NCBI GenBank assembly: GCA_000750105.3
Contig: JPHH03000058.1
Coordinates: forward strand, 1-64,000
DNA from: Tolypocladium sp. Sup5 PDA-1
Taxonomy: Eukaryota; Ascomycota; Sordariomycetes; Hypocreales; Ophiocordycipitaceae
Length of the DNA: 64,000 nt
Reading direction: 5' to 3'
The first letter of the stretch is position 1. Every line of letters starts with the position of its first letter. The notes beneath the pieces are model-generated. The model searched no databases. It saw nothing but the letters and a program-made list of their open reading frames with translations, and was not told the DNA's origin. Positions 33,709 through 44,914 of this stretch are shown here, in pieces. The position numbers and the translations under genes are program-made.

Positions 33709-34785
33709 ATGGCAGTTGACCACTCCTTCCAGGTACGCAGTTGTCTCTCATCCGCACCTCACACTGCCCGACCGCGAGCATGAAAATGAAGAAAAAGAAC
33801 TTTTTTGTGAGGGAAAGGAATTTTTCATACGACCACTGAGGCTGATGAAACTTGTGGCAACCAGACCCTCTTCGCCGTGCCGCTATCCTGTGACGGCTGT
33901 GTCAAGGCCGTTTCAGACCAACTCTACAAACTCGGGGGCATCACCAAGGTAGAGGGCAACCTCAAGGACCAACTTATATCCGTCGAAGGATCAGGTAAGA
34001 TCTGCACTAGACAGGGAAAAACACGAACACTATTTCCTTTGAGCTGACGTAGCGCCCGTGTCGCAGCCGCACCATCCGCCATAGTTGAGGCCATCCAAGC
34101 AACAGGCAGAGACGCCATCCTCCGTGGATCGGGTGCATCAGATTCCAGTACGTCTAGCGAAACCAGATTTCCGACCAAGATCCTCCCGTCGCAAGACGCC
34201 CGGCCAATGCGTCCGATGTGTCCCGCTAGCTGCGGTCGTGGAAGCCGACTACTGACACCAGTGCTGCTAGGTGCCGCCGTCAGTATCCTTGAAACGTTTG
34301 CAGACAGGCTTGAGAGGCAAGATGAGAATCAGGACCGGGAGGTAAGGGGACTGGCGCGGATGGTCCAGGTCAACTCGGAGCGGACGTTGGTCGACCTGAC
34401 GATTCGAGGCGTAGCGCCGGGGACGTACCGGGCCACCATCCGTGAGTACGGAGATTTGAAGGACGGAGCCACGTCTACTGGCCCGGTGTGGTCCGGAGGT
34501 GAGAAGGAGGCAAAGGGGTCCTTGGGAGTGATCGAGGTCGGCAAGGACGGCCGAGGGGCAGCATTCGTCGACCACGCCTTTCAGGTCTGGGAGATTATTG
34601 GCCACGCCATGGTTCTCACGAAGCAGGACGAAGGCACCCACCCGTTGCAAAACGACGAAAACACCGTGGTCGGAGTCATCGCGAGGAGTGCCGGCATGTG
34701 GGACAACGACAAGACCGTTTGCTCGTGTACGGGAAAGACGCTCTGGGAGGAGAGGAAAGACGAGGTCAAGAAGGGGATGCTGTGA
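33709..34785 (+). CDS. CCS1: Copper chaperone for superoxide dismutase
   Basis: Loads copper and forms the disulfide in Cu/Zn superoxide dismutase, in the cytosol and mitochondrial intermembrane space. Exons 33709–33732, 33865–33994, 34067–34147 and 34271–34785 give 249 residues, the usual Ccs1 length. Domain I is an Atx1-like fold with the metal site CDGC (FAVPLSCDGCVKAVSDQL). Domain II is SOD-like (RGVAPGTYRATIREYGDL, GVIARSAGMWDNDKTVCSC). Domain III carries the copper-delivering CxC as CSC, followed by TGKTLWEERK. All four exons are short and in phase. The first exon encodes only eight residues. Confidence 0.94.
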
Positions 34786-34789
34786 TGCT

Positions 34790-37700
34790 GGGCAATCCAG
34801 GTCCAACGAGACGACCGAGATATTCACGAAATGATGACGAAGATGCCGCCGATGCTCAAGACAATGCAGAACTCGTCACCAGGCGCCGTTATTCGTTCTA
34901 CTATCCGTACTTTGTACAACTTTCTGGAACTTCTGCGTCTCCCGTTCGGCAGTTGTTGCTCGACAGGTTTGCCCCTCCCGTGCTGGCCAAACACGCCGGC
35001 TTTCCGTGTGCCACGTTGCCAAGAGACGGTCGTCATGAGCCACACGCATTGCGTGCCGGGGCAGGATCCGGCGCGGCCATGGATATTGTGTCGTTCATCC
35101 AAGCAAGGATTGAGGGCGTTAGCCGACGTGATGAAGCGGCAGTTGACCCATAACTTGTGTGAAGTACGGAGTCCCACCGACTGAACACCGGGAGGAGCAG
35201 GGAGATGAGACGGCGGAAGGGATGAGAGATGTGTACGGACTAAGGCTCAAGCCTCAAAGGATAGTAACCCCTGTCCGAGTAAATCGCCCGAAGGAGTAAA
35301 TCATCCGGCCTCTGGGCAGGCAAGTGTAGCTGGCCGAAATTGCTGCAACGCTGGTTCTCGTTGAAAATGCATGAAACCAAGGATTGGGAGCTGAAGAGGC
35401 AGCTTGGCACAGGCAACTACCTTGAACGTTTGCGGTGGGCGGATGGCTGGCACAAAGTGGCACCACGAGTCGAACCACCATGGTGCCCTTCAGTTGCCTT
35501 TTGACAGCCGTGCATTGCTACTTGGATGTGGGGTTGTTGGACTCCGTATATGGCTGTGTCATTACCGATGTGGAGGCCATTACCCTTGGCAAAGCATATC
35601 TCGGATCTCGAAAAGGACGACGATCAAGCAGAATTTGCCTGAGATGCCTGCGGGGAGCCTTGGGCCTGACTGACTCGGCTGAGCCAAACCGTCTCCTCGG
35701 AAGTTGGAAGATGCTTGGCCAGGAAGGGAGCAAGAGAGGAAGAGCAGAAGAGCAACTCTCGTCCCGCACCAACCTTGCTTTGAAGGCTGCAGTCACATTG
35801 GCGGTCTGTGTTAAGGTGCCGAGGGCCAGGCGGCTAGCATCTTGGCCGAGATTGCTGGGGGAGCAAGACGACGCTCATGAGGAGGGACAACCCGGTGATA
35901 CTTGCGAGGGACTGCGTCCAACTTGAGCGATAACCGCGAGAGGCGAGAGCGTTGTATGTCTGTCTGTATAACAAGCAATGCATCATGGGGGAGGGAGCTT
36001 GTCGTTAGCCGTAGCTGCGATTGGGGATCGGCCCGGAGCGAGCTTCTATTGTTGGAACTGGCGAATGTTGGTGGGTTGAAATCCTTCCTGTCATCGTCGT
36101 CCTGGAGCCGCCGAGGCTGGTCGTGCTAACGGGCCAAGCTCACGGCCGTCGCATGGCCGACGAGCGACGACCTTTGCTCGCCGTCCAATAAGGTTGTCGA
36201 AGCAGCTCCTGATTCGATAGTCTGCGGTGATAGCCCATGTCGACGGCATGTCGACGGCATCCGTTGCATCGTCAGTGAGGTGATGATATCTACTATTCTC
36301 GGTGCCCACCAAGAGGCACGACGGTCTGATCTAGGTTCTCTGTGATGTGCACAGCACATGCATGCTCTGGCACTAGCATCTCGCCGCGCAAGCCGAGGAG
36401 TAGCGGCGTCCGGAGGCATGTTTAGACGAGGTTAGAGGTCCGGGGGTCTTGCACGGACGGAATAGCACGTACGAGTATATGCCTTCGTCTGTATATTCGT
36501 ACTTCGTACTCCGTATAGTAGGTCAGCTCACCTTGGTATCCGAGCAGCTCGAGCCTACTTACGAGTACTTACCGACGGAGATGAACTCAACGACAACGCC
36601 GGCGCTTAAGATTCTGGTCCACCGCACACGTCATTAGTGGATGCGCCCAACCTGTTGGCTCCAGCTGCTGTTGGCTGCAGTGCACGTTGTCGTCCACGAG
36701 GCGAAAAGGTTCAGGTTCAGGGGAGGCATTGGCGGAGATGCGGGTGGGCAAGGGTTAAGCGGGCATGGAGGGGCTGCCAGAACGGCCACCACGGTTCACC
36801 TCCAGGGTTCGAGTACGAGTACTCGTACTACGCGCCGTCGCCACATGCAAGGCCAATCCCCCGCGCCCGGCCAATCACGGCGCACGACACGGGCTTCTGT
36901 AACGCTCTGTGCCCCAGGATAGCTTGACGCCAAGGCCGGCCATGCGCAAGACTCCTCCTGAAGCCCCTGAAAGAGGGAATCGAGGCGGGAGGTTACGCGA
37001 TGACAAAGGATCGGGGACGAGTACGGAGTACATACGAGTACATTACCGTCGAAGAGGCTGCCATTGCAGCGTCAACGCGGCATGAGGCTGTTGATACGGA
37101 ATGCCTGATGAGATGAGTTGGTGTCACGTATAGTCCGCTGTTCATTTGATGTACCACGTATTAAGTTATCACGGCTCTTATAAGCAAGGTTGATCAAGAT
37201 CCAGGCATCATCATGACACAGCAGCAAAGATGCAACTCGAGGCGGCGCATGAGGTTCCTGGATCGTACGGACTAGCCGCCATGCAGTTGGCAGTTGGCTC
37301 TGCTCCCAACAGCTCGGGACCGATTTTTTTCTTCTATTTTGCGTACGAAGTAATCCATCGTCTGCATGGGTGAGTCGCTGGCAATGCAGGTTGCCGTTGG
37401 GCATTGGGCATGGCCGCCTACATGCAACCACACACCTGGGCGCTTCGTGCAACGCCGACGAGCCGTGCCTTGCGCATGCTGTTACACAGGAAGCAGGCAC
37501 AGGTGCTGTGTGATTCACGCGTGCCTGACCATGGGTACCCTTCTTACCTTCCGCGAAGTTGGGGCGTGCGGGGGAGGCAGACGTGCGTGATGGTGACGAG
37601 GACAACACTACGTACGGATACCTCTTTACCTTGGTCCGTGCCTATCTTACGCATCTCACTTCCGTGGACAACCAGAAACCGGAGACAACGGCAGCACCGC

Positions 37701-39230
37701 CACCGTCAAACATTTGGCTGCCCTCTGCGATTTGCGGCCTGCGACACCAGACGTGGCCCACGGACCACAGCGATCACACGCCCGCCGTCAAGCCCACAAG
37801 CCCAGTCTCCATCTCGAAGCAGCCCCCGAGTGTCACCGCCGCCGCCGCCGCCGCCGCGACACGTCGAGTTCGGGACTCGCCACGACCCCTGACCCCTGTC
37901 TGTGTGAAGAAGCAGGGCATTGGTCTGGAAGCTCCTGCAGCGACGTGCTACGATGGCGGCTAATGCAAGAGATGATGGCTCCGGCGGCTGGCTGGGACCG
38001 CTGGGTCGTGGCATGGACGGACAGGCATGGATGCCTGCATGGTCCCACCACTACCACCACAAATCAATCAATCAACCACCCCGATTCTCTCTTTCTTCCA
38101 GCGCCGCCGGGTCTGTGACTGTGTCTGTCTGTCTGCGTCTGTCTGCTCTGTCGTTGCTCTGTCCCTTCTCTGTCCCTTCCCGGTTCCTGTTTTGCTCCTC
38201 CTCCTCCCCCGTCGTCAAAGAGCTGCATCTGCAAACCTGACCACCCCCTCCCTCCCTCATCAGACGCTGCCCGTCTGTCCACTCAACTGCCTGTCCTGTC
38301 TGTCGTCTTGCACCTCCAAGCTGCACGGTGCTCAACCCGTCACTCACCTTGGCTCTCATTGCCTTCAGCCCCAGAACGCCGCTGCACGAACTAGTGCCGT
38401 CCTGTCTTTTCCGACTACGAGTGCAACCACGGCTGTGTCTTTGGCGAGCTCAACCTCTCGACTATTTCACTCTACCCTGCCAGAAACGTGGCAACGGGAA
38501 AAAGACGACCAAAATAGAAGCATCACATCACTCCACGGCTGGCCGGAAAGCACCTCCTACGATCGCCCTCCAAAGACACGACCCAACTCGAATCGACTCG
38601 ACCAGCAGAAGCCGATCCGTCACATTTCGATTGCGACCCCGCCGTCGTTCAACTCGCTGCCTTGCAACCTCCGGGCCTTTTCCTTTTTCCTGCGCCAGTT
38701 GCGGGCCCCTCTAGTAAGGTAGCGAATAACACGATCACGACGCAGCAAGACCGCCTGTCTTGTTTGTCTCTACCTCAACGAACCAACAAACCACGAAGAA
38801 AGTGATACCCGCAGGCGGCTTCTTGGGGCAGGCCTGGCTTCATCACGGGACCATCTCCCACTTGCGCCCCGGCCCGCCAAGCCCAAGCTCGTCTACAGAG
38901 GCCAACTCCGAGCCGAAACCAATTGCCAGGGAGCCCCAAGACCACAGAGCGGGGGACGCCATCCTGCACAACGTGGGCGGGCCCGCCATCCAAATAATAC
39001 ATAGTCCGGGCCTCACTCCTCTAATAAGCGCCCAGCCGTGCTCGAGCGCCTTAGCCAGACTGACCGACTGACTATACGGCACTTGGAAGGACGGTACGGA
39101 GCACGAGCTGGCCCAGCCACCTCTCTCCTCTTCGCCTCCCCAGAGGTGCCAATTCCCCCAAGGACACATCGATCCGTGGGATATTCTCGTCAACGGCGAT
39201 CCCCTGAGACTGCTGCTGCGCGCAAGTGTC
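34790..39230. other. Gene-poor region and noxR promoter/leader
   Basis: About 4.4 kb without a recognisable gene. Between 36450 and 37060 it holds a dense cluster of TACTCCGTA/TACGGAGTA and TACGAGTA motifs. From about 38050 to 39230 it is strongly pyrimidine-rich, with CTGT repeats, which fits a long 5' leader and promoter for noxR. A short direct repeat of ATGTCGACGGC lies near 36240. The open frames present show no domain-like sequence. Confidence 0.55.
36812..36829. repeat. Perfect 18-bp palindrome AGTACGAGTACTCGTACT
   Basis: Full palindromic form of the TACGAGTA motif. Related half-copies lie nearby at about 36468, 36557 and 37036. Function unknown. Confidence 0.9.
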
Positions 39231-39234
39231 AGCC

Positions 39235-41214
39235 ATGTCGTTGAAACAGGTGAGCATCTCCCGCGTCGCCGCTCGCTGTGGTGGTGGAGGCGGCCCGTCA
39301 TGCACGGCGACTAACCGACTCGACTCTGCAGGAAATCGAAACCTGGGTTGCAGCCTTGGCCCGCTACGACAACAATGAGTTCGATGATGCGCTCGGCGAG
39401 TTCGACAAGATATGCGACACGAGCAAGATCCTCTTCAACATGGGCGTCATCCACGCCACTCTCGGCGAGCACGAGAAGGCGGTAAGTCCACCACGTCCTT
39501 GCCGTCGTCGGAGCGCTCGAGGGATTGATGGTTTGCTGACGATCGTTTCCCTTGACCAGGTTGAATGCTACCAGCGCGCGATTCGACTCGACCAGTATCT
39601 TGCTGTCGCATACTTCCAGCAGGGCGTCTCCAACTTCCTGCTCGGCGATTTCGAGGAGGCACTCGCCAACTTCAACGACACCCTGCTGTACCTGCGCGGC
39701 AACACCATGATCGACTACGCCCAGCTGGGGCTTCTGTTCAAGCTGTACTCGTGCGAGGTGCTTTTCAACCGCGGCCTGTGTTACATCTACCTGCAACAGA
39801 GGGATGCCGGCTTGCAGGACCTGTCGTATGCCGTCAAGGAGAAAGTAGTCGAGGACCACGACGTCATCGACGAGGCTATACGCGAAGAGGCCGAGGTCAG
39901 TCTTGTGCTACTGCGGCTTCCTCTTCCCGGGCAATGCTAACCAACTTTGCAGGGCTATACTGTCTTCTCGATTCCCGTTGGTGTCGTCTATCGACCAAAC
40001 GAAGCCAAGGTGCGAAACCTCAAGACTAAGGACTACCTCGGCAAGGCAAGACTGGTGGCTGCTTCGGACCGCTCCAATGCCTTCACTGGCTTTGCTGGCT
40101 CCGAGATCAAGAACGTGAGTCGAGTCGAGGCCCCTTTTAAACCGCCCGCAAGCTCATCTTTGTCGCAGGCTGGGAAGAGCGAAGTCAAGGATGACCGGCC
40201 GGCTGATAACATCTCCTTTGCCGCTACCAACCTCGTCAAGCCTGGCCTCCAGTCGCGGAGACAGCAGTCTGAGCCACCGACAAGTCGCAACGTCTTCCCT
40301 CCCACACCACCTCCCGAGAACGATCGCCCAAGCCGTGGCGCCTCCGTTCGGAGCGGGCCTAAACCGATGCCTGCAAAGCTCAACATCCCGTCGCAAGAGT
40401 CGGGTCGGAAGTACGAGAAGGCAGCATCTCCCAAAGAACGCCGATCGCCGCAAGACGGCCGATCGAGGCCTACCAGGTCAGCGTCTGCTACTCCAGCACG
40501 AAGCTTTTCTCAACGGGATCCGGCGCCGGCGCCGCTGCAACGGAGGCCCACGAGGCCGATCGAAGAAGAAGAGGCGTACCCAGGCGAGCTGTATGACATG
40601 TACCAGAGCGGCGGTGGATCAAGAGGATCAAGAGGAAGTCGGCCATCAAACCGAATGCGGCAACAGCCGCGGTACATCGAAGAGGAAGAGGAAGGCTCCG
40701 ACTACGACGATGGGTCGCTCGACGAGGCGGACTTTGAGATGGTGTCCAACAACCGCCGCGGCCCAGGGTCCCGGTCCGGGTCGCGAGCGCCGTCACGCCG
40801 CCCCGACATCCGAAAGGTCAGGGTCAAGGTCCACGCCGACGATGTGCGCTACATCATGGTCGGCACGGCCATCGAGTTCCCCGACCTGGTGGACCGCGTG
40901 CGTGAGAAGTTTGGCCTGCGCCGTAGATTCAAGATCAAGGTCAAGGACGAGGACATGCCCGAGGACATGATAACCATGGGCGACCAAGACGACTTGGAAA
41001 TGGCCATGCAGAGCGCGACGAGCGCAGCGAAGAGGCAGAGGCAGGAAGTTGGCAAGCTGGAGGTAAGCTCCCCTTTATCCCCCGCCCACTTCAACCAACC
41101 CCGCTCGTTGCAACAGCCTCACCTCAGAATGTGACCGTTGGTGGCGTCTCGCCGGATCTGGGCTGTTGAAGTCAAAACTAACCACCATCCCAGATTTGGA
41201 TTTTCGAAGTTTAG
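39235..41214 (+). CDS. noxR: NADPH oxidase regulator NoxR (p67phox-like)
   Basis: Cytosolic activator of fungal NADPH oxidases NoxA/NoxB, working with Rac and Bem1/Cdc24 in hyphal tip growth, sexual development and host interaction. Exons 39235–39249, 39332–39481, 39560–39895, 39953–41062 and 41194–41214 give 543 residues. Tetratricopeptide repeats fill about 1–165 (ILFNMGVIHATLGEHEKAVE, AVAYFQQGVSNFLLGDFEEA, EVLFNRGLCYIYLQQRDAG). A conserved activation segment follows (GYTVFSIPVGVVYRPNEAKV), then a long polar linker, and a PB1 domain (about 455–525, KVRVKVHADDVRYIMV and EDMPEDMITMGDQDDLE). The last exon supplies only IWIFEV, matching the expected end of the PB1 strand. A 54-nt stop-free stretch at 40115–40168 has perfect splice sites; if it is removed the protein is 525 residues. 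No Nox catalytic gene is in the window. Confidence 0.94.
40115..40168 (+). other. Candidate in-frame 54-nt intron (or retained exitron) in noxR
   Basis: Begins GTGAGT and ends TCGCAG, is exactly 18 codons long and contains no stop. Splicing joins SEIKN directly to AGKSEVKDD. Length and signals match the other introns of this gene, so it may be constitutively spliced, but the sequence alone cannot say. Confidence 0.5.
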
Positions 41215-42078
41215 ACTCATCAGTATACCCCACAGCGCCGTCGTAGGCGCTTCGGTCGACGAAGACCACTCGACCCATTTTGCATGTTACGATGTAATGG
41301 CCTCGTCAAAGTTTCTTCCCTTCTCCGGCTTCTCATTCATATCTCATCGGCAAACCACCATCATCTGGCAGCGACCTTGATTCACTTTCTAGAGCTGCTT
41401 CGAGCTGGCTCGCGGACAAAATCTACACAGGCACACGTTTGCCCGATATATTTATGTCCACAATTTTCTATTCCCCTTTGTCTTTACAAAATTTTTTTTT
41501 TTTTGGAAATTCATGCAGGAGCATTATCATCGGCCATTTATGTAGAGAAAGCGAGCATTCCCGCAGAGGCGTGGGCTATATTCGGGGGATAGAGGATCGC
41601 GACGAAAGCCCAGTTTGTTTTTGACCATGGTCCCTTCTAAGGATCTTGTACCATGGTGTTGCTTTTTGTTGATTGCTGCTTTGCTGAAATTGCTTGCATC
41701 TCCCGACGATACGAGGGTAATGGGGTCTGAGCCTGTGGACGGAGAGACGGCATGAGTTGGATAGGTACCATGGCCTCGGTGGCTAATACACAAGCTGTGA
41801 CCATGGCATTTTGAGTCTTCTGACCCGCCTTCTCTGTACTGTGCGTGAGATTACTTTGACTGCATGTCATTCATGATAGTCTCCCTTTTGAACTAATCGG
41901 ACTACTTGCTTGCCTCGATATGAGACCTCCGTAGGGGCGAAAGTTGACCTCCTATTCTATGTCTGACTATGATACAACGTCGAGACAGCTGTAATCGTAC
42001 ACGAGCTTCTACTGTACATACATGGGTATCCAGTACAGCCACGATATCGCTCTATCACCTCATCAGAACCCCCAACGC
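41215..42078. other. Intergenic between convergent noxR and mitochondrial GluRS
   Basis: No gene seen; expected to hold the two 3' untranslated regions. A T run of about 14 nt sits near 41490. Confidence 0.6.
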
Positions 42079-44227
42079 TCACTGTATCTCCCTCAGTAGG
42101 GCCTTCACGACATCGAGGCGATAACGCCACTCATCCCTGCCCAGCAGCATAAACATCCTGGAACTGCTCTGTGAAACCACGCCTTGACCACCCGCGCCAA
42201 CCAGCCGCAAGGCATTGTGCACGACCACCTGGTCGATGTCTTCGTTCTGTAGTCTGTCGCGAATATACTCCATCACTTTTACGCCCTGATTGTCCCAACA
42301 GTCTTCGCGCTCGATTGCCTGGTCGAGTGCGTCCAGGATCCGCTCGTCTGGACCGGAGGCGGCCAAGGAGGACCGGTATAGGCCAACGGGGACGCGCCAG
42401 AAGAGGTAGGGATGTTGCTGAATGAGGCTGCTTGGGGACTGAAAGCCGCCCTGCCTGCTGGCGAAGATGTTGTAAACGTATTCTGCCTGTGTTTCACTCG
42501 CTTGCAAGGCACAGACCAGCTCCAGGTTTGTTTGCCACGCTTTTGGAAGATTATCCGAGTCAACGCTGCTTCCGCTTGTGATGGCCTCAAGCTCTCGCAG
42601 CATGGGCTGGGTTAAATGATGGTCGATGAGTTTCGCCTCCTTCTCTGCCAGCGCGGGAATGTGGTTTCCTAGCAGTGCGTCCCGGTACTTGTTGTGGAAG
42701 TGCTCGAGTTTTCCCAGATTCAGCTTGATGCCGCCTCTAGTAAACTTAAACGTCAACTGTGCAATTGTTAGCAGTTATGCATGATACGGGCGACAATAGA
42801 TAAACTTACAGCATCGGCCACGTCGTCGACTGTTCGAGGCGTCTTTGCATCCGACTTGAAGGATGAACCCAGATTCGCCAGCCAAGCTAGGAGCGCCATG
42901 GGGAAGAAGCCTTCATCCTGGTACTTGGAAATGTTGACGCTGGCGTTGCGCTTGCTTAACTTCGTGCCGTCCGAGTTGACCAGGAGGCCTAGATGAGCAA
43001 AGGTTGGTGGCTCCCACCTGAATGCCTGGTAAAGAGCAAGATGCTTGGGAGTCGAAATGAGCCATTCCTGGAAAACAGTCAGCAACCTCTCTCCCAGTGA
43101 CAGCAAGAGAAGGTCTTACCTCGCCCCTGATTACGTGCGTTATCTTCATCAGGTGGTCGTCGACAACATTTGCAAGATGGTATGTGGGGAAACCATCCGT
43201 CTTCATAACGATAAAGTCCTCTTCCGGATCTTTCTTCTGAAACGAGCCGTAGATGGCATCTCGGAACTTGGGTCGGCCAAAAGCGTCGCCTTTGAAGCGC
43301 ACCACGTGAGGCTCCCCTTGCGCAGCACGATCTTCGGACTCGGATGCATCGATGGAGCGGCACGTGCCTGGATAGACGGTTGGCCTGCCGACATCGTGGA
43401 GCTCGCGCTTCTGAGACTCCAGCTGCTCGGAGCTGCAGAAACAGCGGTAGGCATGGCCGTTATCGACAAGCTTTTGGACATGGTCTTTGTAAACATCTAG
43501 ACGCTCGGACTAAATGAAGTCAGTATCCCATGAAAAGCTTCGAATGAATAAGAGGGTGGTGAGTCCTACCTGCCTGTATGGTCCATAAGGACCGCCGCGG
43601 TCAGGGCCTTCGTCCCAGGATAGCCCAGCCCACTCGAGATCCTTGATTAGGCGCTCTTCGGCGTCTTCGACGAGACGGCTCTGTGTAAGATTAGCATAAA
43701 CCGACCTTTGAAGATGCCTAGTGAGAACGTCTTACTTGGTCTGTGTCCTCTATCCGCAGAATGAATGCGCCGCCCTTGGATGCGCTCGCCGCCAGGTTGT
43801 TGAATAGAGCCGTCCTGAGAGACCCCAAGTGCAGATAGCCCGTGGGAGACGGCGCAAACCTTGCTCGTATTGGGAGATCCGAACTCTGGCCGAGTATGGT
43901 GCGAGTCGAGGTATCGCGCGAGGTCCCGTCCGTCTGCTTGAGAGCCTTGGTTTTGTTTCTCAACCCCTTGAGTCCCGATACAAGGCTGGCTTTCCTAGAT
44001 GCCTTGGGGTCGTTCTTTTCCGCCGTGGCACCCCGAATCTTCTCACTGCGCGCCGCTTCAGCAGGACTGCTCATGTGAGCCGGACTGCCGTGGTGAATGA
44101 GAACGGCTCGAGGCTCTGCTCTCGGCGCGGCGAGGCATCGGCCCCGGCGCGGAAGGGCAGCTAGCAGGGTGCATCTGGGGCAGGCAATTGACCTTGCGAG
44201 TCCAGAAGAGCGAGCGGAGAATGGCAT
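42079..44227 (-). CDS. MSE1: Mitochondrial glutamyl-tRNA synthetase
   Basis: Class I aminoacyl-tRNA synthetase that charges mitochondrial tRNA-Glu (and often tRNA-Gln in fungi). Exons 44227–43736, 43680–43570, 43509–43120, 43067–42810 and 42756–42079 give 642 residues. The N-terminus is Arg/Ala/Ser-rich, as expected of a mitochondrial presequence, and is followed by a poorly conserved basic extension to about residue 115. Catalytic motifs are RFAPSPTGYLHLGSLRTALF (HIGH motif as HLGS) and DGTKLSKRNAS (KMSKS motif). Also visible are ILRIEDTDQ, the GluRS-type DGFPTYHLANVVDDHLM and HVIRGEEWLISTPKHL. The anticodon-binding helical domain forms the last 226 residues. The start is the first ATG of the frame. 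It is divergent from the DnaJ gene, 688 bp apart. Confidence 0.95.
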
Positions 44228-44400
44228 GGTAGAGCAGCTGCTCAAACTGTGGTCATGATACTGAACGTTGGAAGCCGCATGCCGGTAACATTTTGAGGCG
44301 CGCGTCGTCAACTGTTGCGCCACAGGTGGCGCGCTTATAATTAGCAGTTCGTTCGTTCGCTGCAGGGCTGTTATCGCGATAAGAAAATAAGGCAGAAATC

Positions 44401-44436
44401 CACATTCAGGGCCCTGGGACTGAATGCCTGAATGTG
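44401..44436. promoter_or_regulatory. 10-bp perfect inverted repeat in a bidirectional promoter
   Basis: CACATTCAGG (44401–44410) and CCTGAATGTG (44427–44436) are perfect reverse complements separated by 16 nt, in the 688-bp interval between MSE1 and the DnaJ gene. It could be a dyad binding site or a hairpin. Nothing else identifies it. Confidence 0.5.
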
Positions 44437-44914
44437 CAGACAGCGCTGTTCCAGGGGTGAATCGGTTGTGTTAAAGAGGATTTGGAGGATGAATGCATAT
44501 CAGGAAGCCATATTCACTTGAAGCGCATCGCAGCTTATTATAACGGTGCTGCAAGAAGGGCTTGGGCAATAATTGCAACGGGTCCCTGACCAGACCGGTT
44601 AGTGACGCAGATCAAGTCCCGCGCCGGCCAAACCGGTGAGGAAGACCCAGCCTTTTCCTCACGCAAGTTTCCGCAGAAACCCCCAACTTCCCAAACAAGA
44701 GGTCCGTCTTGTTGGCAGAGAAAGCTTGACACCCTGAACTGGCCTGTTCTCGTCGCCCAGTCACTGCACTGCGCCTTGGGAAGGTTGTATTGGTCGCTCA
44801 GCTCAACCCCGCGCCAGGCCAAAAGATTTTCAAAATCTACAGCCCACTCCACTGCTCGACTTGCTGTCGGCGGCAACTGATTGCAGAACTTGCAATCTAA
44901 CTGCGACCTCCACG

